A stretch of 8,652 bases of DNA. Origin: an uncultured Clostridia bacterium (lineage in GTDB: Bacteria; Bacillota; Clostridia; Oscillospirales; Ruminococcaceae). The stretch's first letter is position 1. Each line of letters opens with the position of its first letter. Below, piece by piece: positions 1-5,462 of this stretch. Under the pieces are notes generated by a model, which was not told the DNA's origin, made no database searches, and was given only the letters and a program-made list of their open reading frames with translations. The DNA lies in the NCBI GenBank assembly GCA_946183095.1, contig CAMHBE010000063.1:1-8652 (forward strand), given 5' to 3'. Made by a program: the position numbers and the translations under genes.

Positions 1-52
1 ACGATTTATTGTCGGCACGCCTGAACGACAATAGGTTTTTAGAGGAGCCCTA
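1..52. mobile_element. Right end of a MITE-like element, cut by the window edge
   Basis: Positions 11-52 are identical over 42 bases to 1688-1729, the right end of the intact element at 1565-1729. The identity covers the terminal inverted repeat that ends in GAGGAGCCCTA. Upstream of position 11 the match weakens through a one-base indel, and the rest of the element lies outside the window. The base pair after the end is AA rather than TA, so the expected TA duplication is not preserved on this side. The element ends about 100 bp upstream of the pnuC start, just before the structured leader. Confidence 0.75.
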
Positions 53-143
53 AATTATCGCCACCGGGTGATGAAATGCAAAAAAAGCATTCGTTGTACA
101 TCGTTAGGTCTTTGAAGATGTACAGTCGGATGCTTTATTTTTT
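53..143 (+). promoter_or_regulatory. Structured pnuC leader with terminator/anti-terminator-like hairpins (candidate attenuator or riboswitch)
   Basis: Three pairings can be read. A 6-bp stem with one G-T pair joins 57-62 to 67-72. AATGC at 75-79 can pair with GCATT at 87-91 across an A7 loop. AAAGCATTC (84-92) pairs with GGATGCTTT (128-136), stacked on a perfect 8-bp inner stem of TGTACATC (95-102) with GATGTACA (117-124). The long hairpin is followed at once by a T-rich run (134-143), which makes it look like an intrinsic terminator. The second and third pairings compete for GCATT, the usual logic of an attenuator. The ribosome binding site follows directly. I do not recognise a named aptamer class here, so ligand control is an inference. 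Confidence 0.5.
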
Positions 144-153
144 GGAGGTATTG

Positions 154-843
154 ATGAAAAATTACTTCACAAGAACGGAACTTGCACTGTGGGCGGGGTC
201 GTCGCTGCTGATGATACTGGCGTTCGTCATATTCGACCGCAAGAACTATCTGACGCTCGCCGCGTCCCTCGTCGGTGCGGCATCTCTGATACTGAACGCG
301 AAAGGCAACCCCATAGGTCAGGCACTCATGGTCGTGTTCAGCGTGATGTACGGCATCATTTCATATTCGTTCGCCTACTACGGCGAAATGGTGACGTATC
401 TCGGCATGACCGCACCTATGGCGTTGTTCTCGCTGTTCTCGTGGCTGCTGCATCCCTACCGCGGCAGACACGCCGAAGTTGAGGTGAACACGATAGGCAG
501 GGCAGAGATATCTGTGATGTCGGTGCTCACCGTCGGCGTGACCGTGCTGTTTTATTATATACTGGACTTCTTCGGCACCGCGAATATCATTCCGAGCACT
601 TTGTCTGTAACAACGAGCTTCCTCGCGGTGTATCTCACATTCCGCAGAAGCCCGTACTTCGCGGCAGCCTACGCCGCCAACGATATCGTGCTCATCGTGC
701 TGTGGGTGCTCGCGTCGGTTTCCGACAGCAGATACATCTCCGTTGTGGTATGCTTTGCGATGTTCCTTGCAAACGACATATACGGGTTTGTGAACTGGCA
801 GAGGATGAAGAAACGGCAGTCCCTCACACCTTCAGAGTCCTGA
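154..843 (+). CDS. pnuC: PnuC-family nicotinamide riboside/nicotinamide mononucleotide transporter
   Basis: Integral membrane transporter of the PnuC family, which imports pyridine nucleotide precursors (usually nicotinamide riboside) for NAD salvage by facilitated diffusion coupled to phosphorylation inside the cell. The 229-residue protein has seven to eight hydrophobic segments, at about 11-27, 30-49, 52-75, 83-100, 119-137, 146-163, 169-187 and 194-210. Family signatures are the GNPIGQ stretch near 51, the YFAAAYAANDIVL segment near 168 and the C-terminal NDIYGFVNW (207-215). Length fits the family. ATG 154 was chosen over the in-frame ATG 76 because GGAGG lies at 144-148, and because the longer version would translate the leader hairpin. 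The last 20 bp overlap the convergent alkD-like gene. Related PnuC-fold proteins carry thiamine or riboflavin, so the exact substrate is not proven. Confidence 0.88.
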   Translation: MKNYFTRTELALWAGSSLLMILAFVIFDRKNYLTLAASLVGAASLILNAKGNPIGQALMVVFSVMYGIISYSFAYYGEMVTYLGMTAPMALFSLFSWLLHPYRGRHAEVEVNTIGRAEISVMSVLTVGVTVLFYYILDFFGTANIIPSTLSVTTSFLAVYLTFRRSPYFAAAYAANDIVLIVLWVLASVSDSRYISVVVCFAMFLANDIYGFVNWQRMKKRQSLTPSES

Positions 844-1501
844 GATAACCCTTGTGCTCGTCGGACACGCGGAAACTCTCGGTCGCTTTCTGTATCGCCT
901 TGTTGTGTGTCCACGGGTCGAGTTTTCGCTGCTCGATGTAGGGCAGCACCGCATCGTACTGCTTTGCAAGGGCTGTGGCGAAATACCACGCCGTCATCAT
1001 ATTGACATAGTATTCGTCGGAACGAACAGCCGCCGCCATATCCGCGTACTTCGTGTCAAAATCCTCGTCGAGGAACCACCGCATCAGTGCGCCCGTACCG
1101 AACCTCATGGTGTATGTATGCCCGGACGCGTGCCAGAGCGGTATCTTTCCGAGAAGCTCACTCCTGTGTTTTGCAAATACCTTCGGCGCGAGGGTATCGC
1201 ATATCGCCCAGTTGTCGATATACGGCAGGAACCGCTCGGTCTCCCGCATACAGTCGCCGAAGTTCTTCATCGTGTTGATAAACTGCGCGTGCAGATAGTT
1301 CTCCTCATGGTAAGTGTGGGGCAGTTCATTCAGAAATGCACTCACATCCTTGCCGCGGTATTCCGCCGCCAGCTTTCTGAGTGCCGGCGACCGTACCCCG
1401 ATGATGCGCTCTTTCGGGATATTGTTTATTATCTTTGCGCCGAAATCGCGGTATTCGGTGTCTTGAAGCTCAAACAGCCGCTTTTGTATCTCGTCATTCA
1501 T
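824..1501 (-). CDS. AlkD-like DNA alkylation repair glycosylase (HEAT-like repeat)
   Basis: DNA alkylation repair protein of the AlkD/AlkC superfamily, a HEAT-like helical glycosylase that removes positively charged alkylated bases such as N3- and N7-alkylpurines. The 225-residue length is normal. The segment around 95-110 has Trp98 and Asp102 with the W-x3-D spacing of the AlkD catalytic Trp/Asp pair. An Arg in MRFGTGALMRWF (R133) and the Trp in MMTAWYF (W172) sit where AlkD has its DNA-contacting Arg and second Trp; these assignments are by eye, not by alignment. ATG 1501 is preceded by AGAGGTGA with good spacing. That ribosome binding site lies inside a remnant of a mobile-element end. The 3' end overlaps the 3' end of pnuC on the opposite strand. 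No operon partner is visible. Confidence 0.87.
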   Translation of the reverse strand: MNDEIQKRLFELQDTEYRDFGAKIINNIPKERIIGVRSPALRKLAAEYRGKDVSAFLNELPHTYHEENYLHAQFINTMKNFGDCMRETERFLPYIDNWAICDTLAPKVFAKHRSELLGKIPLWHASGHTYTMRFGTGALMRWFLDEDFDTKYADMAAAVRSDEYYVNMMTAWYFATALAKQYDAVLPYIEQRKLDPWTHNKAIQKATESFRVSDEHKGYLRTLKV

Positions 1502-1507
1502 TTTTTC

Positions 1508-1562
1508 ACCTCTGAAAACCTCTTGCCACCCATTCGCACCGCCCTAAAGCTGTCATATTGCC
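1508..1562. mobile_element. Truncated left arm of the same MITE-like element
   Basis: Positions 1508-1561 match 1571-1624, the left arm of the intact element, over 54 bases with 4 differences. The outermost TAGGGC end is missing: at 1502-1507 the sequence is TTTTTC, next to the alkD-like start codon. The copy also stops abruptly at about 1562, where the next intact element begins with its TA duplication. The simplest reading is an older copy into which a newer copy inserted, with loss of the older right half. The remnant provides the Shine-Dalgarno sequence of the minus-strand gene at 824-1501. Confidence 0.7.
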
Positions 1563-1564
1563 TA

Positions 1565-1729
1565 TAGGGCACCTCTAAAAACCTCTTGCCGCCCATTCGT
1601 ACCGCCCTAAAGCCGTCATATTGCACAAATTTTCCTTGACATACGACAGTATGCCTGCGAAAAATTTGTACAATCTGCCGACTTTATGTCGGCACGCCTG
1701 AACGACAATAGGTTTTTAGAGGAGCCCTA
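1565..1729. mobile_element. Intact 165-bp MITE-like element with terminal inverted repeats and TA target duplication
   Basis: The left end TAGGGCACCTCTAAAAACCT and the inverted right end TAGGGCTCCTCTAAAAACCT agree at 19 of 20 bases, and similarity continues for about six more. A TA lies directly outside each end (1563-1564 and 1730-1731), as expected for TA-targeting IS630/Tc1-mariner-type transposition. Inside are further inverted repeats: 1621-1633 pairs with 1661-1673 (one mismatch), CATAC 1640-1644 with GTATG 1649-1653, and TGCCGAC 1676-1682 with GTCGGCA 1688-1694. The whole element could fold as a long cruciform or RNA hairpin. It has no open reading frame, so it would need a transposase supplied elsewhere. 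The parental insertion sequence is not in the window. Confidence 0.82.
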
Positions 1730-1743
1730 TATTTTATCATTTC

Positions 1744-1892
1744 GGTGCAGCGTCAGGCTGCCGCAGGTCAACTATTGACCGCTTGGTAAGCGTGCGTCCT
1801 GCACGCCTTTGGCGGTCAAAGCACTGCATCGTGCAGTGGGGCGCGCAGCCCTTGTCCCGTCCGGAAGGACAGCGCGAATGCGCCGCTGCACC
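1744..1892 (+). ncRNA. Candidate structured RNA or palindromic repeat closed by a perfect 9-bp stem
   Basis: A GC-rich block in which GGTGCAGCG (1744-1752) pairs perfectly with CGCTGCACC (1884-1892), enclosing about 130 bases that are nearly all self-complementary. GGCTGC 1756-1761 can pair with GCAGCC 1845-1850. TTGACCGC 1775-1782 pairs with GCGGTCAA 1812-1819 around an inner stem GCGTGC 1790-1795 with GCACGC 1801-1806. CACTGCA 1822-1828 pairs with TGCAGTG 1832-1838. GTCC 1859-1862 pairs with GGAC 1867-1870 across a GGAA (GNRA) tetraloop. GCGC 1872-1875 pairs with GCGC 1880-1883. GGTCAA 1766-1771 competes for TTGACC 1775-1780. The GNRA loop and the following hairpin with a T run favour the plus strand, but strand and transcription are unproven. 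I do not recognise a named RNA family; a dispersed repeat is equally possible. Confidence 0.45.
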
Positions 1893-1910
1893 TACTTTAC
1901 TGATATGCTG

Positions 1911-1945
1911 AACTCCCGTACATGAGCTGCACGGGAGTTTTGCTG
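1911..1945. terminator. Terminator-like hairpin between the structured block and the solute-binding protein gene
   Basis: AACTCCCGT (1911-1919) pairs perfectly with ACGGGAGTT (1931-1939) around an 11-base loop. On the plus strand the stem runs into TTTT and then a T-rich stretch, so it could end a plus-strand transcript of the 1744-1892 block. On the minus strand it lies 26 bp past the stop of the solute-binding protein gene, where a terminator is expected, but the T run there is only two bases. It may act in both directions. Confidence 0.6.
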
Positions 1946-1964
1946 TGTCTGATTTTTCCGGAAC

Positions 1965-3560
1965 TTAGCTTCCGAGTGCTTCCGCTATCAGGTCGCGGTA
2001 AGGCTGGAGAGATGTCTCGATAACGTTGTAGTTCTCTTCGAGCAGTCTCGTGTAGGTATCAACGCCCTTCATCGGGTCGTCGAATATCTTCTTGATAGTG
2101 GTGGTGAGGTCAACACCGAATCCGCGGTGGCAGTCGAACAGGAAGGTGAACTTGTTGGGATCTACCATGTCGTCGAGGACCTGCATCTGTCTCTCGTCAT
2201 AGGTCTCCTTGAACTTTGCCTTTCTGGGTTCGCCGCACTCGGGGCAGGTATCGCCTATCTCGCCGTATTCGCTGTCGAACTGATGCTTGCAGCTCGTGCA
2301 TTTGGGATAGAAGTAGCCGCCGTCATACATGAGCAGGTCGCGCTTTGCCTTTACAACATCGGGGTCGGTGCTGTAGATCCTGCCTGCGAGTATCCACGAA
2401 ACAGCGCCCTGAACGTTCTTTGCGCCAGCGGGGATAAGATAGCCGTATGTGTTGCCGAGGATGCTGTAAGTATCGCTGTCGGGGTCTCTGGGCATCGGAA
2501 CGCCGCGTACTTCGCCTTCGAGGTTGTTCGTCCAGTGTACCTTCTGTGCACTGCCGAGCGCCCATTCGATAGGCATGATGTAGAACATGAGCTTGCCGTC
2601 CTTGAAGCCTTCGCCCGGATCGCGCCACTCCTGCCATACATAGCCTTCCTTCGCAAGACCTTCGACGAACTGCATCGTCTTAGTTACCTGCGGAGTTCTG
2701 AGGTTGTTGATGATCTCTTTTCCGTTGAACTCGATAGCCGCTATGCCTGCGGTAGCCGCCAGGTGGAGAGCGGAGCTCTCGCCCATTGCGATACCGATAT
2801 GGTCGCTGCTGTCAGCCATCCACTGTTTGAGCAGGTTCTCGAACTCTGTCCATGTCCATTCGCCCTCGAAGTAGAGATCCATGGGGTCAAGACCGCCTAC
2901 AGCTTCCACAGCCGCGGTGTTATAAACGATACCGTAGTTTGGCTGCATCGTCTGCGGGAAGTAGAAATGCTTGCCGTTGTAAGCGAAGCTTTCTATTACA
3001 TCTTTCATGTCCGCCCATACGGGGGATTCGATATCGAGCCAGTCGTCGAGAGCCTGGAAACGGTTCTGGATAAGACCGGAGGGTATCATATCCCACTCAT
3101 ATCTTACGAGGTCGGGGGAGTCGCCGGAAGCGATGTAAACGCCGAGCTTCTCCATGTATTCGAGGGATGTGCACATAGTAACGTTCACGGTGCCGCCGAA
3201 ACGGTCAGCGTACAGTTTCAGGATATCGTTCTCGGGTGCAACGTTTGTGAACTCATAGTAGCAGAGGGCATTGAGCGTTCCCGCCTTCTGACCGGAAACA
3301 TAGTTCTTGCCCGCGCCCGCCTCGTTGGAGGTGTCGATCTCGACATTGTCGGCGATCTCTTCATAGTTTGCTGTTGTGTCGAAAGCCTTGTTGGGGTCTT
3401 CGGTCGTGGTCACGGCTGCCGTAGATTCCGCATCGGCAGGTGCTGTAGTGGTATCGCCGCCGGCCTGTGTGGTCCTTCCGCCGCCGCCTCCGCAGGCTCC
3501 CGCGCTCACTGCGAGGATGCCGGCAAGGATAACGGCGATAGTCTTCCTTGATCTTCTCAT
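1965..3560 (-). CDS. ABC transporter extracellular solute-binding lipoprotein (family 1) with a zinc-ribbon-like insert
   Basis: Substrate-binding lipoprotein, probably for a carbohydrate ABC importer, anchored to the outer face of the membrane. From ATG 3560 the protein has 531 residues. It opens with a basic MRRSRK and a hydrophobic core, then a lipobox ending in Cys23 (SAGAC), a poly-Gly stretch, and a Thr/Ala/Asp-rich linker to about residue 60. The rest has family-1 binding protein features, such as the SGDSPDLV segment and several Trp/Tyr typical of sugar sites. Cys421-x2-Cys424 and Cys439-x2-Cys442 form a zinc-ribbon or rubredoxin-like knuckle, unusual in an exported binding protein. 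A GTG 16 codons upstream was rejected because it lacks a binding site and overlaps the upstream gene, whereas GGGAG precedes ATG 3560. No permease or ATPase gene adjoins it, so the substrate is unknown. Confidence 0.85.
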   Translation of the reverse strand: MRRSRKTIAVILAGILAVSAGACGGGGGRTTQAGGDTTTAPADAESTAAVTTTEDPNKAFDTTANYEEIADNVEIDTSNEAGAGKNYVSGQKAGTLNALCYYEFTNVAPENDILKLYADRFGGTVNVTMCTSLEYMEKLGVYIASGDSPDLVRYEWDMIPSGLIQNRFQALDDWLDIESPVWADMKDVIESFAYNGKHFYFPQTMQPNYGIVYNTAAVEAVGGLDPMDLYFEGEWTWTEFENLLKQWMADSSDHIGIAMGESSALHLAATAGIAAIEFNGKEIINNLRTPQVTKTMQFVEGLAKEGYVWQEWRDPGEGFKDGKLMFYIMPIEWALGSAQKVHWTNNLEGEVRGVPMPRDPDSDTYSILGNTYGYLIPAGAKNVQGAVSWILAGRIYSTDPDVVKAKRDLLMYDGGYFYPKCTSCKHQFDSEYGEIGDTCPECGEPRKAKFKETYDERQMQVLDDMVDPNKFTFLFDCHRGFGVDLTTTIKKIFDDPMKGVDTYTRLLEENYNVIETSLQPYRDLIAEALGS

Positions 3561-3591
3561 TTGGTGTATTGCTCCCTTTCTTTGTGCGGTA

Positions 3592-3756
3592 TCACCCCGA
3601 CTGTTCACTGCCGTCCCCGTCGTTTTCCTTCGGGTCGGTCTCGTCGTAGTAACAGCAAGGCGAGCTTACCGCGTTTGTTATGACGGCTCTGCCTTCGAGA
3701 CAGCAGTACCCGTCCTTCTGATAGCGGCAATTCCTGCCGCATACTATCATGTTCAT
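3592..3756 (-). CDS. Small cysteine-rich protein, function unknown
   Basis: A 54-residue protein with six cysteines in its first 35 residues (C6, C10, C18, C19, C34, C35) followed by an acidic, Gly/Ser-rich tail. The spacing, C-x3-C then CC then CC with aromatic residues after the last pair, recalls small clostridial cysteine-rich proteins that probably bind a metal; the family assignment is tentative. ATG 3756 was chosen over an in-frame TTG at 3786 because AAAGG lies about ten bases upstream. It ends 31 bp before the solute-binding protein start on the same strand, so the two may be co-transcribed. There is no signal peptide, so it is probably cytoplasmic. Confidence 0.6.
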   Translation of the reverse strand: MNMIVCGRNCRYQKDGYCCLEGRAVITNAVSSPCCYYDETDPKENDGDGSEQSG

Positions 3757-3843
3757 AAACTCACGACCTTTGCGGAAATATTGCAACTATATCTTGCGGA
3801 ATTTTGTGCAAAATATCCCCGCAGCCGTGAAAATTTACCGTGT

Positions 3844-5325
3844 TTATCTGTCGAAGGGGTTCTCCGTCGTGTAGAGCATCTCTTTCGGGCGGTTGAAGCC
3901 GATATCCTTCACGCCGAGCAGTCTGAACGTATCATACAGCAGCTTGCCGTAGTGGCCGAACGCAACGGCTCCGTGATGCGGGAATCTCTTCTCGATGAGA
4001 ACGTGTCTGTAGAAGCGTCCCATTTCCTTGATAGCGAAGATGCCGATACCGCCGAAAGAGCGTGTCCTGACATCGAGTATCTCGCCTTCCGCTATGTAGG
4101 AGCGCAGGATGCCGTCGGAATCGCACTGCAGGCGGTAGAATGTAACGTCGCTCGCAGCGATGTCGCCTTCGAGAGTGCCGCGTGTGAAGTCGGGTTCGCT
4201 TCCCTCGGGTTCGAGGAGCCTGTGCTGTATGAGCTGATACTTTACGGCTCTGTCGCTGCACATCTTGCATTCGGGGGTATTGCCGCAGTGGAAGCCCATG
4301 AACGTATCGGTGAGCTTGTAGTCATACTTGCCCTTGATATCCTCATCGTAGATGTACTGCGGAACGGAGTTGTTGATATCGAGCAGTGTAACGGTGTCGC
4401 CTGACAGGCAGATGCCGATATATTCGCTGAGCGCGCCGTAAATATCGACCTCACACGATACGGGGATACCGCGGGAAGCGAGACGGCTGTTGACGTAGCA
4501 GGGCTCGAAGCCGAACTGTGACGGGAATGCGGGCCAGCATTTGTCGGCGAATGCCACATACTTGCGTGCTCCCTTGTGCTTTTCAGCCCAGTCGAGAAGT
4601 GTCAGCTCGAACTGCGCCATTCTCTCGTTCATTTCGGGGTAATATCTGCCCTCGCCCATTTCCTTTGCCATTTCCTCGCAAACGCCGGCGATACGGGGAT
4701 CCCCCTCGTGTTCCTTGAAAGATACCAGCAGGTCAAGCTCGGAGTTTTCCTCGATCTCGACACCGAGTTCATACAGACCCTTTATGGGTGCGTTGCAGGC
4801 GAAGAAGTCCTGCGGTCTCGGACCGAAAGTGATTATCTTGAGGTTGGTAACTCCTATGTAAGCTCTCGCGATCGGAACGAAATCGGCGATCATCCTTGCG
4901 ATGTCATCTGCTGTGCCGACGGGGTAAGAGGGGATATAGCCCTTCAGGCGGCGCATACCGAGGTTGTACGAGCAGTTGAGCATACCGCAGTAAGCGTCTC
5001 CTCTGCCGTTTATCATATCGCCGTCGCCCTCAGCTGCCGCAACGAACATACAAGGTCCGTCGAACTCTTTTGCGATAAGGGTCTCGGGGGTCTCGGGACC
5101 GAAGTTGCCGAGGAACACTACGAGAGCGTTGCAGCCCTGCTTGTTCACGTCCTCTACGGCTTTGAGCATATCCAGTTCGTTCTCGACGGTAACGGGACAT
5201 TCATAGAGTTCGCCCTTGTATGCTGCCTTTATCGCAGCGCGTCTTTTTTCCGAAAGCGCGATGGGGAAACAGTCTCTCGAAACTGCAACTATACCGAGCT
5301 TTACCTGCGGGATGTTTGTCATCAT
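3844..5325 (-). CDS. L-fucose/L-arabinose isomerase family protein
   Basis: Cytoplasmic sugar isomerase-fold protein of the L-fucose isomerase/L-arabinose isomerase superfamily, whose members interconvert aldoses and ketoses with a divalent metal. The 493 residues match the shorter fucose-isomerase-like branch. Conserved acidic and histidine positions are visible: Glu292 in CEVDIYGAL, Asp316 in LLDINN, His346 in GFHCGNTP, and the His-rich FPHHG...GHYGKL near 449-460. The N-terminal half has Rossmann-like segments such as NALVVFLGNFGPETPE. Of the two adjacent ATGs (5325 and 5322), 5325 is spaced nine bases from AGGAGG at 5335-5340. A longer in-frame form starting upstream was rejected because it would translate the leader and operator. 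A CcpA/LacI-like operator lies about 30 bp upstream. The exact sugar is unknown; many such proteins are labelled only as fucose isomerase-like. Confidence 0.82.
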   Translation of the reverse strand: MMTNIPQVKLGIVAVSRDCFPIALSEKRRAAIKAAYKGELYECPVTVENELDMLKAVEDVNKQGCNALVVFLGNFGPETPETLIAKEFDGPCMFVAAAEGDGDMINGRGDAYCGMLNCSYNLGMRRLKGYIPSYPVGTADDIARMIADFVPIARAYIGVTNLKIITFGPRPQDFFACNAPIKGLYELGVEIEENSELDLLVSFKEHEGDPRIAGVCEEMAKEMGEGRYYPEMNERMAQFELTLLDWAEKHKGARKYVAFADKCWPAFPSQFGFEPCYVNSRLASRGIPVSCEVDIYGALSEYIGICLSGDTVTLLDINNSVPQYIYDEDIKGKYDYKLTDTFMGFHCGNTPECKMCSDRAVKYQLIQHRLLEPEGSEPDFTRGTLEGDIAASDVTFYRLQCDSDGILRSYIAEGEILDVRTRSFGGIGIFAIKEMGRFYRHVLIEKRFPHHGAVAFGHYGKLLYDTFRLLGVKDIGFNRPKEMLYTTENPFDR

Positions 5326-5354
5326 TGGTTTTTTCCTCCTGTGGTCATGACTTG

Positions 5355-5369
5355 TTAAAACGTTTACAA
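5355..5369 (-). promoter_or_regulatory. cre-like / LacI-family operator upstream of the sugar isomerase gene
   Basis: On the minus strand the site reads TTGTAAACGTTTTAA. It matches the CcpA catabolite-responsive element consensus WTGNAARCGNWWWCA at all but one position, and has the central CG and TGTAAACG half-site common to LacI-family operators. It sits 30-44 bp upstream of the isomerase start, between its ribosome binding site and the gpsA stop. This fits carbon-catabolite or sugar-specific repression of the isomerase gene. No regulator gene is in the window. Confidence 0.5.
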
Positions 5370-5411
5370 AACAGTGTGCGGTATGCCGCCGACTGTTGTA
5401 AGTGGGGTAGG

Positions 5412-5462
5412 GTGAGCGTTGCTCGTAACTCATAACTTGTTACTTGTTCCAGTAACGCTCAC
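5412..5462. terminator. Inverted repeat at the 3' end of gpsA (weak terminator candidate)
   Basis: GTGAGCGTT (5412-5420) pairs perfectly with AACGCTCAC (5454-5462). Inside, GTAAC (5425-5429) pairs with GTTAC (5439-5443). The repeat spans the last codons and stop of gpsA. No T run follows on the minus strand, so simple rho-independent termination is doubtful; it could stabilise a 3' end or separate gpsA from the isomerase gene. Confidence 0.35.

Noticed and set aside
76..153. N-terminal extension of pnuC from ATG 76
   Set aside because: It would translate the terminator-like hairpin and add a non-conserved segment; ATG 154 has GGAGG five bases upstream.
1636..1674. Promoter inside the MITE (TTGACA at 1636 and TACAAT at 1669)
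   Set aside because: The spacing is 27 bases, too long for sigma-A, and both hexamers are part of the element's inverted repeats.
1..1731. Repeats as a CRISPR array
   Set aside because: The copies are 1.6 kb apart or partial, have terminal inverted repeats with TA flanks, and lack regular spacers.
2127..3551. 474-codon open frame on the plus strand
   Set aside because: It lies wholly antisense to the solute-binding protein gene, lacks a ribosome binding site and resembles no protein family; it is a by-product of codon bias.
3796..3822. Hairpin between the isomerase and the cysteine-rich gene as a terminator
   Set aside because: GCGG 3796-3799 pairs with CCGC 3819-3822 with an AT inner stem, but no T run follows on the minus strand; too weak to call.
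3376..4404. 342-codon open frame on the plus strand
   Set aside because: It runs antisense across three genes, which no real gene would do here, and its translation has no recognisable domain.
1965..5325. Complete ABC sugar transporter and catabolic operon
   Set aside because: No permease, ATPase, kinase or regulator gene is present between or next to these genes, so only a partial sugar locus can be claimed.
4576..5358. 260-codon plus-strand open frame opposite the isomerase gene
   Set aside because: Fully antisense to a gene with conserved motifs, with no start signal of its own.
5326..5433. N-terminal extension of the isomerase-family protein
   Set aside because: It would translate the AGGAGG site and the operator; the extension is not hydrophobic and looks like random sequence.
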